This document shows, piece after piece, positions 1 to 6,723 of a stretch of DNA of 9,485 nt. A program made the translations under genes and the position numbers. This stretch comes from Lachnospiraceae bacterium UBA7109 (GTDB taxonomy: Bacteria; Bacillota; Clostridia; Lachnospirales; Lachnospiraceae), in assembly GCA_002492335.1 (NCBI GenBank), contig DKYD01000021.1:1-9485 (forward strand). The letters are read 5' to 3'. The stretch's first letter is position 1, and each line of letters opens with the position of its first letter. Below the pieces are notes generated by a model that worked only from the letters and a program-made list of their open reading frames with translations, searched no databases and was not told the origin of the DNA.

Positions 1-24
1 TCATTCGTTAAAGCGACAGCCCCT
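1..24 (-). repeat. Repeat end, likely insertion-sequence terminal inverted repeat (left edge)
   Basis: Read on the minus strand from position 24, this begins AGGGGCTGTCGC and then becomes AT-rich. The same 12 bases occur in the opposite orientation at 9462-9473, and over the full 24 bases the two copies agree at 19 positions. The GGGGCTGTC start resembles terminal inverted repeats I recall from IS1182-like elements; that family name is from memory, not a search. The element body would lie to the left of the window. An alternative is the right arm of a hairpin or terminator, but no T-run follows on the + strand. Confidence 0.4.
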
Positions 25-50
25 ACCATGCTGGGAAAGGAGAAAGCGTC

Positions 51-563
51 ATGAGAAGCTCTGTGGCAAAGAATACAAATAAAAAAAGACTCTTGATTAT
101 TGCAGCGGCAATTGTTCTTGCTATCGGATCGATCACCGCAGGTCTTGCCTATTACATTCATGAAACCGAGGAAAAAGCGGCACGCTATAGTATGGCTTTT
201 GTCTCCTGTGAAATACACGAGGAATTTGACGGCATTGACAAGACCTCTATTACCATACAGAATACGTCCAATGTGCCGGCGTATATCCGTGTCCGGCTGG
301 TGAGCTACTGGCAGACCCCAAGCGGAAAGATTGCCGGACGAAGCTCTTCCGATATAGAAATAACTCCGGGAGAGAGCTGGAAAAAACAAGATGATAATAC
401 GTGGATTTACTCAGAACCGGTGGAACCCGGCGCCTTTACCGGGAATCTGCTGAAGAAACCTCTGCAGCTGATGACGGATGAGGAAGGTTACATACAGGTA
501 GTAAAGGTACTGGCAGAGGCCATACAGACAGATGGAAATGTTGCCTGGGACAGCACTCGCTGA
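51..563 (+). CDS. Membrane-anchored BsaA/TasA-like (SipW-associated) extracytoplasmic protein
   Basis: This 170-residue protein has a basic N-terminus (KKR at 11-13), one hydrophobic segment (about 14-36, ending near LAYYIHE) and then a soluble domain. The segment resembles the long signal sequences of SipW-processed proteins, which usually end in LAYFTD, so it may be cleaved or may act as an anchor. The domain carries features I know from the BsaA/TasA-like proteins of Lachnospiraceae: N-T-S-N-V-P-A-Y-I-R-V (71-81), a Trp after it (W87), W-I-Y-S-E-P-V-x-P-G (118-127), and a terminal V-L-A-E-A-I-Q (153-159) followed by a Trp. Such proteins form surface fibres or biofilm matrix; a role here is inferred. 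The start is supported by AAAGGAG at 36-42, eight bases upstream. No SipW peptidase lies in the window. A possible repeat end lies only 26 bases upstream of the ATG, so its original upstream neighbours may have been separated from it. Confidence 0.65.
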   Translation: MRSSVAKNTNKKRLLIIAAAIVLAIGSITAGLAYYIHETEEKAARYSMAFVSCEIHEEFDGIDKTSITIQNTSNVPAYIRVRLVSYWQTPSGKIAGRSSSDIEITPGESWKKQDDNTWIYSEPVEPGAFTGNLLKKPLQLMTDEEGYIQVVKVLAEAIQTDGNVAWDSTR

Positions 564-592
564 TTGAAATCAACATGAAACTGTGATAGAAT
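564..592 (+). promoter_or_regulatory. Sigma-A promoter for pyrE (extended -10)
   Basis: TTGAAA (564-569) and TAGAAT (587-592) are separated by exactly 17 bases, and a TG sits one base before the -10 (584-585), giving an extended -10. The -35 starts immediately after the stop codon of the preceding gene. Transcription would start near 599, leaving an untranslated leader of about 70 bases with only a small 6-bp hairpin (632-637 with 642-647). I see no PyrR-type binding loop or terminator in that leader. Confidence 0.7.
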
Positions 593-670
593 TGAAAAAG
601 CGTAAAAATGATGTAGTAAGATATAAAATAAAGGTTTCTAAAAGCCTGTAAATATGGAGGTCTTAAAGAT

Positions 671-1351
671 ATGGAACAATATAAACAGGAATTTATAGAG
701 TTTATGGTAGAAAGTGATGTATTGAAGTTCGGAGAATTTACACTGAAAAGTGGAAGGAAATCTCCGTTTTTTATGAATGCAGGCGCATATGTGACAGGTT
801 CTCAGCTTAAGAGGCTTGGAGAATATTATGCAAGAGCAATCCATGACAAATACGGGGATGATTTTGATGTGCTTTTTGGACCGGCTTATAAAGGAATTCC
901 GCTTAGTGTAGTAACCGCTATTGCATACAGTGAGCTGTACGGAAAAGAGATTCGTTATTGTTCAGATCGGAAAGAAGAAAAGGATCACGGTGCGGATAAG
1001 GGCAGTTTTCTTGGAAGTAAGTTAAAGGACGGCGACCGTGTAGTAATGATCGAAGACGTAACCACATCTGGAAAATCTATGGAAGAGACAGTGCCGAAGG
1101 TAAAGGGCGCGGCAGATGTGAAGATTGTAGGGCTTATGGTTTCCCTGGACCGTATGGAGATAGGAAAAGGCAAAGAAAAATGTGCCCTTGATGAAGTGAA
1201 GGATTTATATGGGTTTGAGACAAATGCAATTGTAACAATGACAGAAGTTGTAGAGCATTTGTATAACAGAGAATGTCAGGGAAAAGTTGTGATTGATGAC
1301 ACATTAAAAGCAGCGATTGATGCATACTATAAAGAATATGGCGTGAAATAA
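671..1351 (+). CDS. pyrE: Orotate phosphoribosyltransferase
   Basis: PyrE transfers the phosphoribosyl group of PRPP to orotate, giving OMP, the penultimate step of UMP synthesis, in the cytoplasm. The 226-residue product carries the PRPP-binding motif V-V-M-I-E-D-V-T-T-S-G-K-S (124-136) and the flexible catalytic loop R-K-E-x-K-D-H-G (100-107). It also has the N-terminal F-T-L-K-S-G-R-K-S-P-F-F-x-N substrate region (23-36) and F-G-P-A-Y-K-G-I-P-L (69-78). The length fits the clostridial PyrE type. GGAGG at 656-660 stands ten bases before the ATG. The other pyrimidine genes are absent, so pyrE is separate from a pyr operon here. It heads a run of co-directional membrane and peptidase genes and has its own promoter. 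Confidence 0.96.
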   Translation: MEQYKQEFIEFMVESDVLKFGEFTLKSGRKSPFFMNAGAYVTGSQLKRLGEYYARAIHDKYGDDFDVLFGPAYKGIPLSVVTAIAYSELYGKEIRYCSDRKEEKDHGADKGSFLGSKLKDGDRVVMIEDVTTSGKSMEETVPKVKGAADVKIVGLMVSLDRMEIGKGKEKCALDEVKDLYGFETNAIVTMTEVVEHLYNRECQGKVVIDDTLKAAIDAYYKEYGVK

Positions 1352-1377
1352 CAGAAAAAGTAACAGGAGGAATTCGT

Positions 1378-1530
1378 ATGAATGAAAAAGCATATAAAGC
1401 AATGGGGTTTTCCGGAGTTGTGGGGATTACAGTTGGTATCATTGTAATGGTTACAGGAATTGCTGCAGGTATCGTTGCGATTATCAGCGGGGCAAAACTT
1501 TTGAAGGATAAACAAGGGCTTACTTTTTAA
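1378..1530 (+). CDS. Small hydrophobic membrane protein (50 aa)
   Basis: This short gene starts 26 bases after pyrE and has a strong AGGAGG (1365-1370) seven bases before its ATG. The 50-residue product is a polar start (MNEKAYKAMG), one long hydrophobic stretch (about 11-39) rich in Gly, Ile and Val, and a polar tail ending KLLKDKQGLTF. The hydrophobic stretch has Gly at 10, 13, 16, 20, 27, 31 and 38, including GxxxG spacings (16-20 and 27-31) that favour helix packing. It could form one long helix or a tight hairpin. Similar short proteins occur next to pyrE in other Lachnospiraceae as far as I recall, but no function is known to me. The RBS and the ORF filling the gap between pyrE and the next gene make it likely to be real. 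Confidence 0.8.
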   Translation: MNEKAYKAMGFSGVVGITVGIIVMVTGIAAGIVAIISGAKLLKDKQGLTF

Positions 1531-1559
1531 GAAAACCCGATTGAAAGGATGCTGTATTT

Positions 1560-2033
1560 TTGAATAATAAAAATAAAAAAAGAGTCCGTATACTGGGAAA
1601 GATATGTTTTGTATTGTATATCGGGTTCATTATATATTTTCTTATATTTTCTGACTGGTATGGGCGGACGACGACCGGAATGGAAGAATATCATTATAAT
1701 CTTGTTCTTTTTAAGGAAATCAAACGGTTTTGGGAGTATCGTGACCATGTGGGACTGTTTGCGATGTTCACCAATCTTTTCGGAAATGTACTGATATTTG
1801 TGCCGTTTGGCTTTTTTATGCCTATGGCAAGCAGATACCGCAGTTTTTTCTCAACGCTGTTCTGGAGCTTTCTCCTGAGTCTTGGCGTTGAAAGCTTTCA
1901 GCTTATATCCAGGGTTGGCTGTTTTGATGTGGATGATATTTTGCTGAATACAATCGGCGGAGTGTTGGGGTATGTGGTATTTGTTATATGTGCTGTGATA
2001 AGGAGAAGATATGCGAAAAAGAAGAAAAAATAA
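1560..2033 (+). CDS. VanZ-family membrane protein (TTG start)
   Basis: The 157-residue protein has about four hydrophobic segments (11-31, 66-88, 96-114, 130-147) and a very basic tail (RRRYAKKKKK). It shows the VanZ pattern: Y-N-L-V-L-F near the first loop (46-51), N-x-x-G-N-V-L-I-F-V-P-F-G-F (72-85), then S-L-G-V-E-S-F-Q (107-114) and F-D-V-D-D-I-L-L-N-T-I-G-G (122-134). VanZ proteins are linked to low-level teicoplanin resistance in some enterococci, but most family members have no known role, so a resistance function should not be assumed. The start must be TTG: the frame has a stop at 1542-1544, no ATG or GTG precedes it, and AAAGGA (1544-1549) provides the ribosome binding site. Its end overlaps the next gene by 23 bases, suggesting translational coupling. 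Confidence 0.88.
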   Translation: MNNKNKKRVRILGKICFVLYIGFIIYFLIFSDWYGRTTTGMEEYHYNLVLFKEIKRFWEYRDHVGLFAMFTNLFGNVLIFVPFGFFMPMASRYRSFFSTLFWSFLLSLGVESFQLISRVGCFDVDDILLNTIGGVLGYVVFVICAVIRRRYAKKKKK

Positions 2034-2385
2034 GAAAGCTGCAGGAGAACGGACAAAGCGTCGGAAAAAGATGTTGAAGACAAAATATGGACAAAGGCCG
2101 CTCAGATATTCCAGAAAGGGAGTGAATTCCTGTGTTTTGGCCATTTTGGATCTTATATTTTTGCTTTCTATGATTATAGTTTCCTGCTTTTCCAAAGGTG
2201 ATGTCAGTATGTTTGCCGGGTTTGTGTGTATCGCAGTGACAGTGATGTCTGCAAAAGGTCTGCATATGGCGGTAAAAGGATTTAAGGAGAGGGAAAAAAA
2301 TTACATAACATGTAAGGTTGGAATGGGTTTGAATATATTCCTTCTTTTTATGATGGTATTAATATTTTTCAGGGGGCTTTTATAA
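2011..2385 (+). CDS. DUF6142-like small membrane protein
   Basis: The 124-residue product opens with about 36 residues that are extremely Lys/Arg-rich, then has three hydrophobic segments (about 38-60, 66-86, 103-121). The basic stretch predicts a cytoplasmic N-terminus by the positive-inside rule. The Y-S-R-K-G-V entry to the first segment and the three-helix layout recall DUF6142 proteins of Lachnospiraceae; this match is by memory and moderate. The start at 2011 is supported by AAGGAG (2000-2005), which lies inside the overlapping VanZ gene. A start at Met21 is possible but lacks a comparable site. The stop (2383-2385) directly abuts the ATG of the peptidase gene, so these genes are almost certainly co-translated from one message. 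Function unknown. Confidence 0.75.
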   Translation: MRKRRKNKKAAGERTKRRKKMLKTKYGQRPLRYSRKGVNSCVLAILDLIFLLSMIIVSCFSKGDVSMFAGFVCIAVTVMSAKGLHMAVKGFKEREKNYITCKVGMGLNIFLLFMMVLIFFRGLL

Positions 2386-4434
2386 ATGATAGAAGAACGA
2401 TACGAACTGGCCGTAGAGAGAATACACGCAATAAAAGAGGAACAGACTGTGGCACAGTCGTTCCAGGATTATTTTTGGAAGATGTCAGACTTTGTCATGA
2501 TGATAGATGAATTAAGGCAATGTATTTGTGACGGCAGATATTACGCACTTGAGTGTTCGGCTCTGAAAGAGTGGAATCTGAGGCTTTACAAAGATATTTT
2601 CCCTGAAAATTATAAAGAGAGTTATGCCAATCCGGCCTGGGCAGCAGAGAGGCTGGGAGATGGTTATGGGCAGGCGCTTAGTTTTCTGTATACAGAACTT
2701 CGGGGAGCGATTGTTTATACTTTTGAGAAGAAGACAGAGTATCTGGATATTTTATATGAACTTTTGATTGAGATTTATAATCAGTTTGAGGCAGAGGAGA
2801 CGCCGGATATTAAAAGTATCAAAGAAACTATTTACTGGTATGCCAGTGATTATTGCGATGTGTTTGCCGCTGACCGTGTTCTGGAGCAAATCGATCCACA
2901 ACAGGATTTTGCGGTAGAGCTTATTAAGCATAGCAGTCCGGAAGACCTTCGGTATCTGTACTTTTTTGGCGAGTACATCAGCGAAAATGAATGGAAGACT
3001 GCAAAGCATCTGGCAGAGCTTCCGGAAGAGACGATACAGAAAATGGCAGACGTATATACGGAGGGGTATCGCATTGGTTTTGTGAATACAGGGAAAGACC
3101 TGTCAAAAAAATCCGTTGTAAACATCCGTTATGTGTTAGGGTTTGAACGTGTCGTAAAAAAAGCTGTTGAAAATTTTGAAAAAATGGGATTAAAGGCTAC
3201 CGTGTATCGTGCGCCGGTCAGTGTGCTTACCAGGCGTCAGCATCTGAAAATCGGATATTACGGGGGAATTCCCAATAAACAGTATGAATATGACCACAAA
3301 GATGATCAGGGACTTTTTCTTGACAAACAGTTTGTGGAGCGTAAGCTGGAGGTTATGAAAACTACCTTTGAGCAGAACAGAGAGCTTGCGGCAGGCTTTG
3401 CGGGACCGGCATGTATCGAGATGTTTGGTGAGAAACCATTTGTGCCTGTTCAGAATCCTCAGGCAATACGGCTTTCGGATAAACAGGAGAAGCTTTCTCT
3501 TATGTATGACAGCCGTTCCGGCGAGATAACGAACACCTATATCCGTGGGGATGAGAGAAGTTTTACCATTATTGCATATCCGGCGCCGGAGATTGGCAGC
3601 AGATATGAGGAAATCTTTGATGAGATCATTAAAATTAATACTCTGGATGCAAAGATTTATGAGAAGGTTCAGCAGACGCTTATCGATGCGTTAGATAAAG
3701 GAAGCTGTGTGAGGATTCTGGGGCAGAATGGAAATAAAACAGATCTTACTGTCCAGCTTCATAAGCTTGATGATCCGGAGAAGGAAACGATATTTGAAAA
3801 TTGTGTGGCAGATGTAAATATTCCGGTAGGGGAGGTGTTTACTTCACCGGTTCTGGAAGGTACGTCCGGTGTGCTTCATGTCAGCAGAGTTTATTTAAAT
3901 GAACTTCAGTATAAAGATCTGGAGCTTACTTTTGAAAATGGAATGATCGCGGATTATACCTGTAAAAATTTTGAGCGTGATCTTGAGAATAAAGAGTACA
4001 TCCGTGACAATGTCTTACACAGACATCCGACGCTTCCACTTGGCGAGTTCGCGATAGGAACGAATACGACTGCTTATGTGGCGGCAAAAAAATATGGAAT
4101 AGAAGAAAAATTACCGATTTTGATCGCTGAGAAAATGGGACCTCATTTTGCTGTCGGAGATACGTGCTACAGCTGGAGTGAAGATATTAAAGTATATAAT
4201 CCGGATGGAAAAGAGATCATAGCAAGGGATAATTCTGTGTCTCTTTTGAGAAAAGAAGATGTATCAAAGGCATATTTTCATTGCCACACGGACATTACGA
4301 TACCGTATGAAGAATTAAAAAGCATTGCAGTCTTGTCAGAAGACGGGACGGAGACTGTGCTTCTTGAAAATGGAAGATTTGTACTTCCGGGGACGGAGAT
4401 TCTAAATGAACCGTTGAAAAACAGGCACAAATAA
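2386..4434 (+). CDS. M29-type metalloaminopeptidase with long N-terminal extension
   Basis: The C-terminal half matches the thermophilic metalloaminopeptidase family (MEROPS M29; AmpS, PepS), which removes N-terminal residues from peptides with a two-metal site. Likely metal ligands are E483 in G-E-V-F-T-S-P-V, E554 in L-G-E-F-A-I-G-T-N, H587 in G-P-H-F-A-V-G, and H634 and D636 in H-T-D. Their order and spacing follow the family, and Y595 may be the active-site Tyr. The protein has 682 residues against about 410 for classic members. Residues 1 to about 230 form an extra, largely helical region rich in Glu, Tyr and Trp that I do not recognise. There is no signal peptide, so it is cytoplasmic. 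The ATG follows the previous stop with no gap, and AGGGGGC (2371-2377) is the ribosome binding site. The -35 of the purine promoter lies inside its last codons. Confidence 0.85.
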   Translation: MIEERYELAVERIHAIKEEQTVAQSFQDYFWKMSDFVMMIDELRQCICDGRYYALECSALKEWNLRLYKDIFPENYKESYANPAWAAERLGDGYGQALSFLYTELRGAIVYTFEKKTEYLDILYELLIEIYNQFEAEETPDIKSIKETIYWYASDYCDVFAADRVLEQIDPQQDFAVELIKHSSPEDLRYLYFFGEYISENEWKTAKHLAELPEETIQKMADVYTEGYRIGFVNTGKDLSKKSVVNIRYVLGFERVVKKAVENFEKMGLKATVYRAPVSVLTRRQHLKIGYYGGIPNKQYEYDHKDDQGLFLDKQFVERKLEVMKTTFEQNRELAAGFAGPACIEMFGEKPFVPVQNPQAIRLSDKQEKLSLMYDSRSGEITNTYIRGDERSFTIIAYPAPEIGSRYEEIFDEIIKINTLDAKIYEKVQQTLIDALDKGSCVRILGQNGNKTDLTVQLHKLDDPEKETIFENCVADVNIPVGEVFTSPVLEGTSGVLHVSRVYLNELQYKDLELTFENGMIADYTCKNFERDLENKEYIRDNVLHRHPTLPLGEFAIGTNTTAYVAAKKYGIEEKLPILIAEKMGPHFAVGDTCYSWSEDIKVYNPDGKEIIARDNSVSLLRKEDVSKAYFHCHTDITIPYEELKSIAVLSEDGTETVLLENGRFVLPGTEILNEPLKNRHK

Positions 4435-4442
4435 GGTATGAT
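4414..4442 (+). promoter_or_regulatory. Sigma-A promoter of the purEMND operon
   Basis: TTGAAA (4414-4419) and TATGAT (4437-4442) are separated by 17 bases. Each box has five of six consensus bases. The -35 lies within the last codons of the peptidase gene, and the -10 starts three bases after its stop. A start near 4449 gives a leader of about 77 bases before purE. No PurR-type box (CCGAAC-like pairs with close spacing) is evident nearby. Confidence 0.75.
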
Positions 4443-4448
4443 GAACGC

Positions 4449-4525
4449 ATAGCATGAAACGCCGGAAGAAGCGGTGCCTTCGAAAGAGGCGTTCAATATA
4501 TTACAGAGAAGAAGAGGAGATAATT
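4449..4525 (+). promoter_or_regulatory. Structured 5' leader of purE
   Basis: The leader can form a perfect 6-bp stem, AACGCC (4458-4463) with GGCGTT (4488-4493). An inner GAAG/CTTC pairing (4465-4468 with 4478-4481) may add to it. A competing 7-bp pairing uses TGAACGC (4442-4448), which would exist only in RNA reading through from the peptidase gene, with GCGTTCA (4489-4495). There is no T-run, so it is not a terminator. It is too short, and lacks the conserved core, to be a guanine-class purine riboswitch. The ribosome binding site GAGGAGA (4514-4520) lies outside the stem. A regulatory role is inferred only. Confidence 0.35.
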
Positions 4526-5038
4526 ATGCCAAAGGTAGGAATTATAATGGGCAGTGACTCAGACTTAAAGGTCATGAGTAAGGCGGCAGCAATGCTGGAG
4601 GAATTTGGAATTGCGTATGAGATGACGATTATTTCTGCACACCGCGAGCCGGATGAACTGATTGCATGGACGCGCGGGGCCAAAGACCGGGGAATTAAGG
4701 TTATGATAGCAGGAGCCGGGATGGCGGCTGCACTTCCGGGAATGTGTGCGGCGCTTTTTCCAATGCCGGTGATTGGAGTTCCGTTATCCGGCAAGAATCT
4801 GGATGGAATGGATGCGGTATTTTCAATTATGCAGATGCCGCCGGGAGTGCCTGTTGCGACAGTTGCAATTGATGGAGCAAAAAATGCGGCGATTCTTGCG
4901 GCGAAAATTCTTGCCGCGTCAGATGAGGCATTATTAGAAAAATTAAAAGCATATACAGAAGAGATGAAAGAGACAGTAAAAGGAAAAGCAGCGAAGCTTT
5001 CGGAAATTGGCTATGAAGCATATCTTGCCGGAAAGTAA
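4526..5038 (+). CDS. purE: PurE: N5-CAIR mutase or AIR carboxylase
   Basis: PurE makes CAIR, step 6 of purine synthesis. The 170-residue product has the nucleotide-binding G-S-D-S-D near its N-terminus (about 9-13) and S-A-H-R-E-P (37-42) with the catalytic His39. It also has A-G-A-G-M-A-A-A-L-P-G-M (62-73), P-V-I-G-V-P and Q-M-P-P-G-V-P-V-A-T-V-A-I, as in class I enzymes. Two features are odd. Position 69 is Ala, where E. coli PurE has His (A-A-H-L-P-G-M). The usual A-I-G-x-A-G-A-x-N-A segment is shortened to A-I-D-G-A-K-N-A. purK is absent nearby, so it may work on N5-CAIR formed chemically at high CO2, or directly on AIR. The start at 4526 is chosen because GAGGAGA lies just upstream and the family begins at this Met; an in-frame ATG at 4454 would add an unlikely Lys/Arg-rich tail. 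Confidence 0.95.
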   Translation: MPKVGIIMGSDSDLKVMSKAAAMLEEFGIAYEMTIISAHREPDELIAWTRGAKDRGIKVMIAGAGMAAALPGMCAALFPMPVIGVPLSGKNLDGMDAVFSIMQMPPGVPVATVAIDGAKNAAILAAKILAASDEALLEKLKAYTEEMKETVKGKAAKLSEIGYEAYLAGK

Positions 5039-5068
5039 GCAGGAGATAACAGGAGAAGGAGAGACATT

Positions 5069-6094
5069 ATGGATTACAAAAAAGCAGGTGTGGATATTGA
5101 AGCTGGTTATAAATCAGTGGAGCTTATGAAGGAACATGTGAAGAAAACCATGCGCCCGGAGGTGCTTGGAGGCCTTGGAGGATTTTCCGGAGCATTTTCT
5201 CTTGCAAAAATAAAAGAGATGGAAGAGCCTGTATTATTGTCAGGCACGGACGGATGTGGAACAAAAGTAAAGCTTGCAATGATTTTGGATAAGCATGATA
5301 CGATTGGAATCGATGCAGTAGCGATGTGTGTAAATGATATTGCATGTGCAGGCGGCGAGCCGTTATTTTTCCTGGATTATATTGCATGTGGAAAGAATTA
5401 TCCGGAGAAGATCGCTTCAATTGTAAAGGGCGTTGCAGAAGGATGCCTCCAGTCTGAGGCGGCGCTGATCGGCGGCGAGACCGCAGAGCATCCGGGACTG
5501 ATGCCGGAGGATGAGTACGATCTGGCTGGATTTGCAGTAGGTGTATGTGATAAGAAGGATATGATTACAGGAGAACATTTAAAGGACGGCGATATCTTAA
5601 TTGGTATGGCTTCTTCCGGTGTTCACAGCAACGGATTTTCACTTGTACGCAAGGTGTTCGACATGACGAAGGAATCACTGGATACATATTATGAAGATCT
5701 GGGAACGACGCTTGGCGAAGCGCTTCTTGCTCCTACAAGAATTTATGTGAAAGCACTTAAGAGTATTAAAAATGCAGGCGTTACGGTAAAGGCATGCAGC
5801 CATATTACAGGAGGCGGCTTCTATGAGAATATACCAAGGATGCTCTGTGACGGCGTGAGAGCAGTTGTGGAAAAGGACAGCTATCCGGTTCCGCCAATCT
5901 TTACAAAGCTTGCAAAAGAAGGAAATATTGAAGAGCATGCGATGTACAATACTTACAACATGGGACTTGGAATGATTGTTGCAGTTGATCCGGCAGATGT
6001 GGATAAAACAACGGAAGCGATTCGGGCGGCAGGTGATACGCCATATGTTGTGGGACATATTGAAGCCGGAGAAAAAGGAGTTACATTATGTTAA
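5069..6094 (+). CDS. purM: Phosphoribosylformylglycinamidine cyclo-ligase (AIR synthetase)
   Basis: PurM closes the imidazole ring, converting FGAM to AIR with ATP, step 5 of the pathway, and supplies the substrate for PurE. The 341-residue length is normal. Visible family motifs are G-G-L-G-G-F-S-G (34-41), S-G-T-D-G-C-G-T-K (58-66), the N-D-I-A-C-A-G-G-E-P-L-F-F-L-D-Y stretch (89-104) and G-G-E-T-A-E-H-P-G (135-143). S-S-G-V-H-S-N-G-F-S (182-191) and a later H-I-T-G-G-G-F-Y-E-N-I-P complete the fold pattern. The start follows AGGAGAAGGAGAG (5051-5063) and lies 30 bases after purE. Its stop overlaps the purN start by seven bases (ATGTTAA), so the two are translationally coupled. Confidence 0.97.
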   Translation: MDYKKAGVDIEAGYKSVELMKEHVKKTMRPEVLGGLGGFSGAFSLAKIKEMEEPVLLSGTDGCGTKVKLAMILDKHDTIGIDAVAMCVNDIACAGGEPLFFLDYIACGKNYPEKIASIVKGVAEGCLQSEAALIGGETAEHPGLMPEDEYDLAGFAVGVCDKKDMITGEHLKDGDILIGMASSGVHSNGFSLVRKVFDMTKESLDTYYEDLGTTLGEALLAPTRIYVKALKSIKNAGVTVKACSHITGGGFYENIPRMLCDGVRAVVEKDSYPVPPIFTKLAKEGNIEEHAMYNTYNMGLGMIVAVDPADVDKTTEAIRAAGDTPYVVGHIEAGEKGVTLC

Positions 6095-6711
6095 ATGTAG
6101 TAGTGCTTGTGTCCGGCGGCGGGACGAATTTACAGGCGATCATAGATGCTGTGGAAGCAGGAAAGATTACGAATGTAAGGCTTGCAGGAGTAATCAGCAA
6201 TAATAAGAATGCGTATGCACTGGAAAGGGCGAAGAAGCATGGGATTGCCGGAACATGCATTTCGCCGAAGGACTTTGATTCCAGAGCGGAATTTAACGAG
6301 AAGTTTTTGAAAGCAGTTGATGAGATGCATCCGGATTTGATTGTGCTGGCAGGATTCCTTGTGGTGATTCCACCGGAGATGATTGCCAGATACCGGAATC
6401 AGATGATTAATATTCATCCATCTCTTATTCCGGCCTTCTGCGGAACCGGTTATTATGGACTGCGTGTTCATGAGGCGGCGCTTGCCCGTGGAGTAAAGGT
6501 GGCAGGAGCGACGGTTCATTTCGTAGATGAAGGAACAGATACAGGGCCGATTCTTTTACAGAAAGCGGTCAGTGTAGAGCAGGATGATACGCCGGAAATT
6601 CTCCAGAGACGTGTGATGGAGCAGGCGGAGTGGCGGATTCTTCCGCAGGCAATTGATCTGATTGCGAATGGCAGAGTGAGTGTGGAAGATGGAAAAGTAC
6701 GGATTCGGTGA
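6088..6711 (+). CDS. purN: Phosphoribosylglycinamide formyltransferase
   Basis: PurN transfers a formyl group from 10-formyl-tetrahydrofolate to GAR, giving FGAR, step 3 of purine synthesis. The 207-residue protein begins V-V-V-L-V-S-G-G-G-T-N-L-Q, the phosphate-binding loop for GAR. It carries the catalytic set seen in E. coli PurN: N108 and H110 in I-N-I-H-P-S-L-I-P, and D151 in V-D-E-G-T-D-T-G-P. The G-T-G-Y-Y-G segment (119-124) after the catalytic loop is the form I associate with clostridial enzymes. The start codon sits inside the last codons of purM and uses GGAG (6077-6080). The stop is followed at once by the purD ribosome binding site. Confidence 0.97.
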   Translation: MLNVVVLVSGGGTNLQAIIDAVEAGKITNVRLAGVISNNKNAYALERAKKHGIAGTCISPKDFDSRAEFNEKFLKAVDEMHPDLIVLAGFLVVIPPEMIARYRNQMINIHPSLIPAFCGTGYYGLRVHEAALARGVKVAGATVHFVDEGTDTGPILLQKAVSVEQDDTPEILQRRVMEQAEWRILPQAIDLIANGRVSVEDGKVRIR

Positions 6712-6723
6712 AGGAGGAGAAAG

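Noticed and set aside
1..54. Open frame from base 1 to a TGA at 52-54 overlapping the first ATG, as if the 3' end of an upstream gene.
   Set aside because: Only 17 codons are visible and they run through the probable repeat end. The ATGA overlap could be chance. It stays possible, but I cannot support it as a gene.
561..572. Small inverted repeat TGATT/AATCA after the first gene as a terminator.
   Set aside because: Five AT-rich pairs, a two-base loop and no T-run. It overlaps the pyrE -35 box.
1531..1559. Terminator between the 50-residue protein gene and vanZ.
   Set aside because: No stem can be found; the short T-run at 1557-1561 stands alone.
4454..4525. In-frame upstream ATG extending PurE by 24 residues.
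   Set aside because: The added segment is almost all Lys, Arg and Glu, has no ribosome binding site and lies in the structured leader. The Met at 4526 fits the family start.
4435..4525. Purine (guanine-class) riboswitch or PurR box before purE.
   Set aside because: The region is short, lacks the conserved three-way junction core, and has no closely spaced CGAAC-type pairs.
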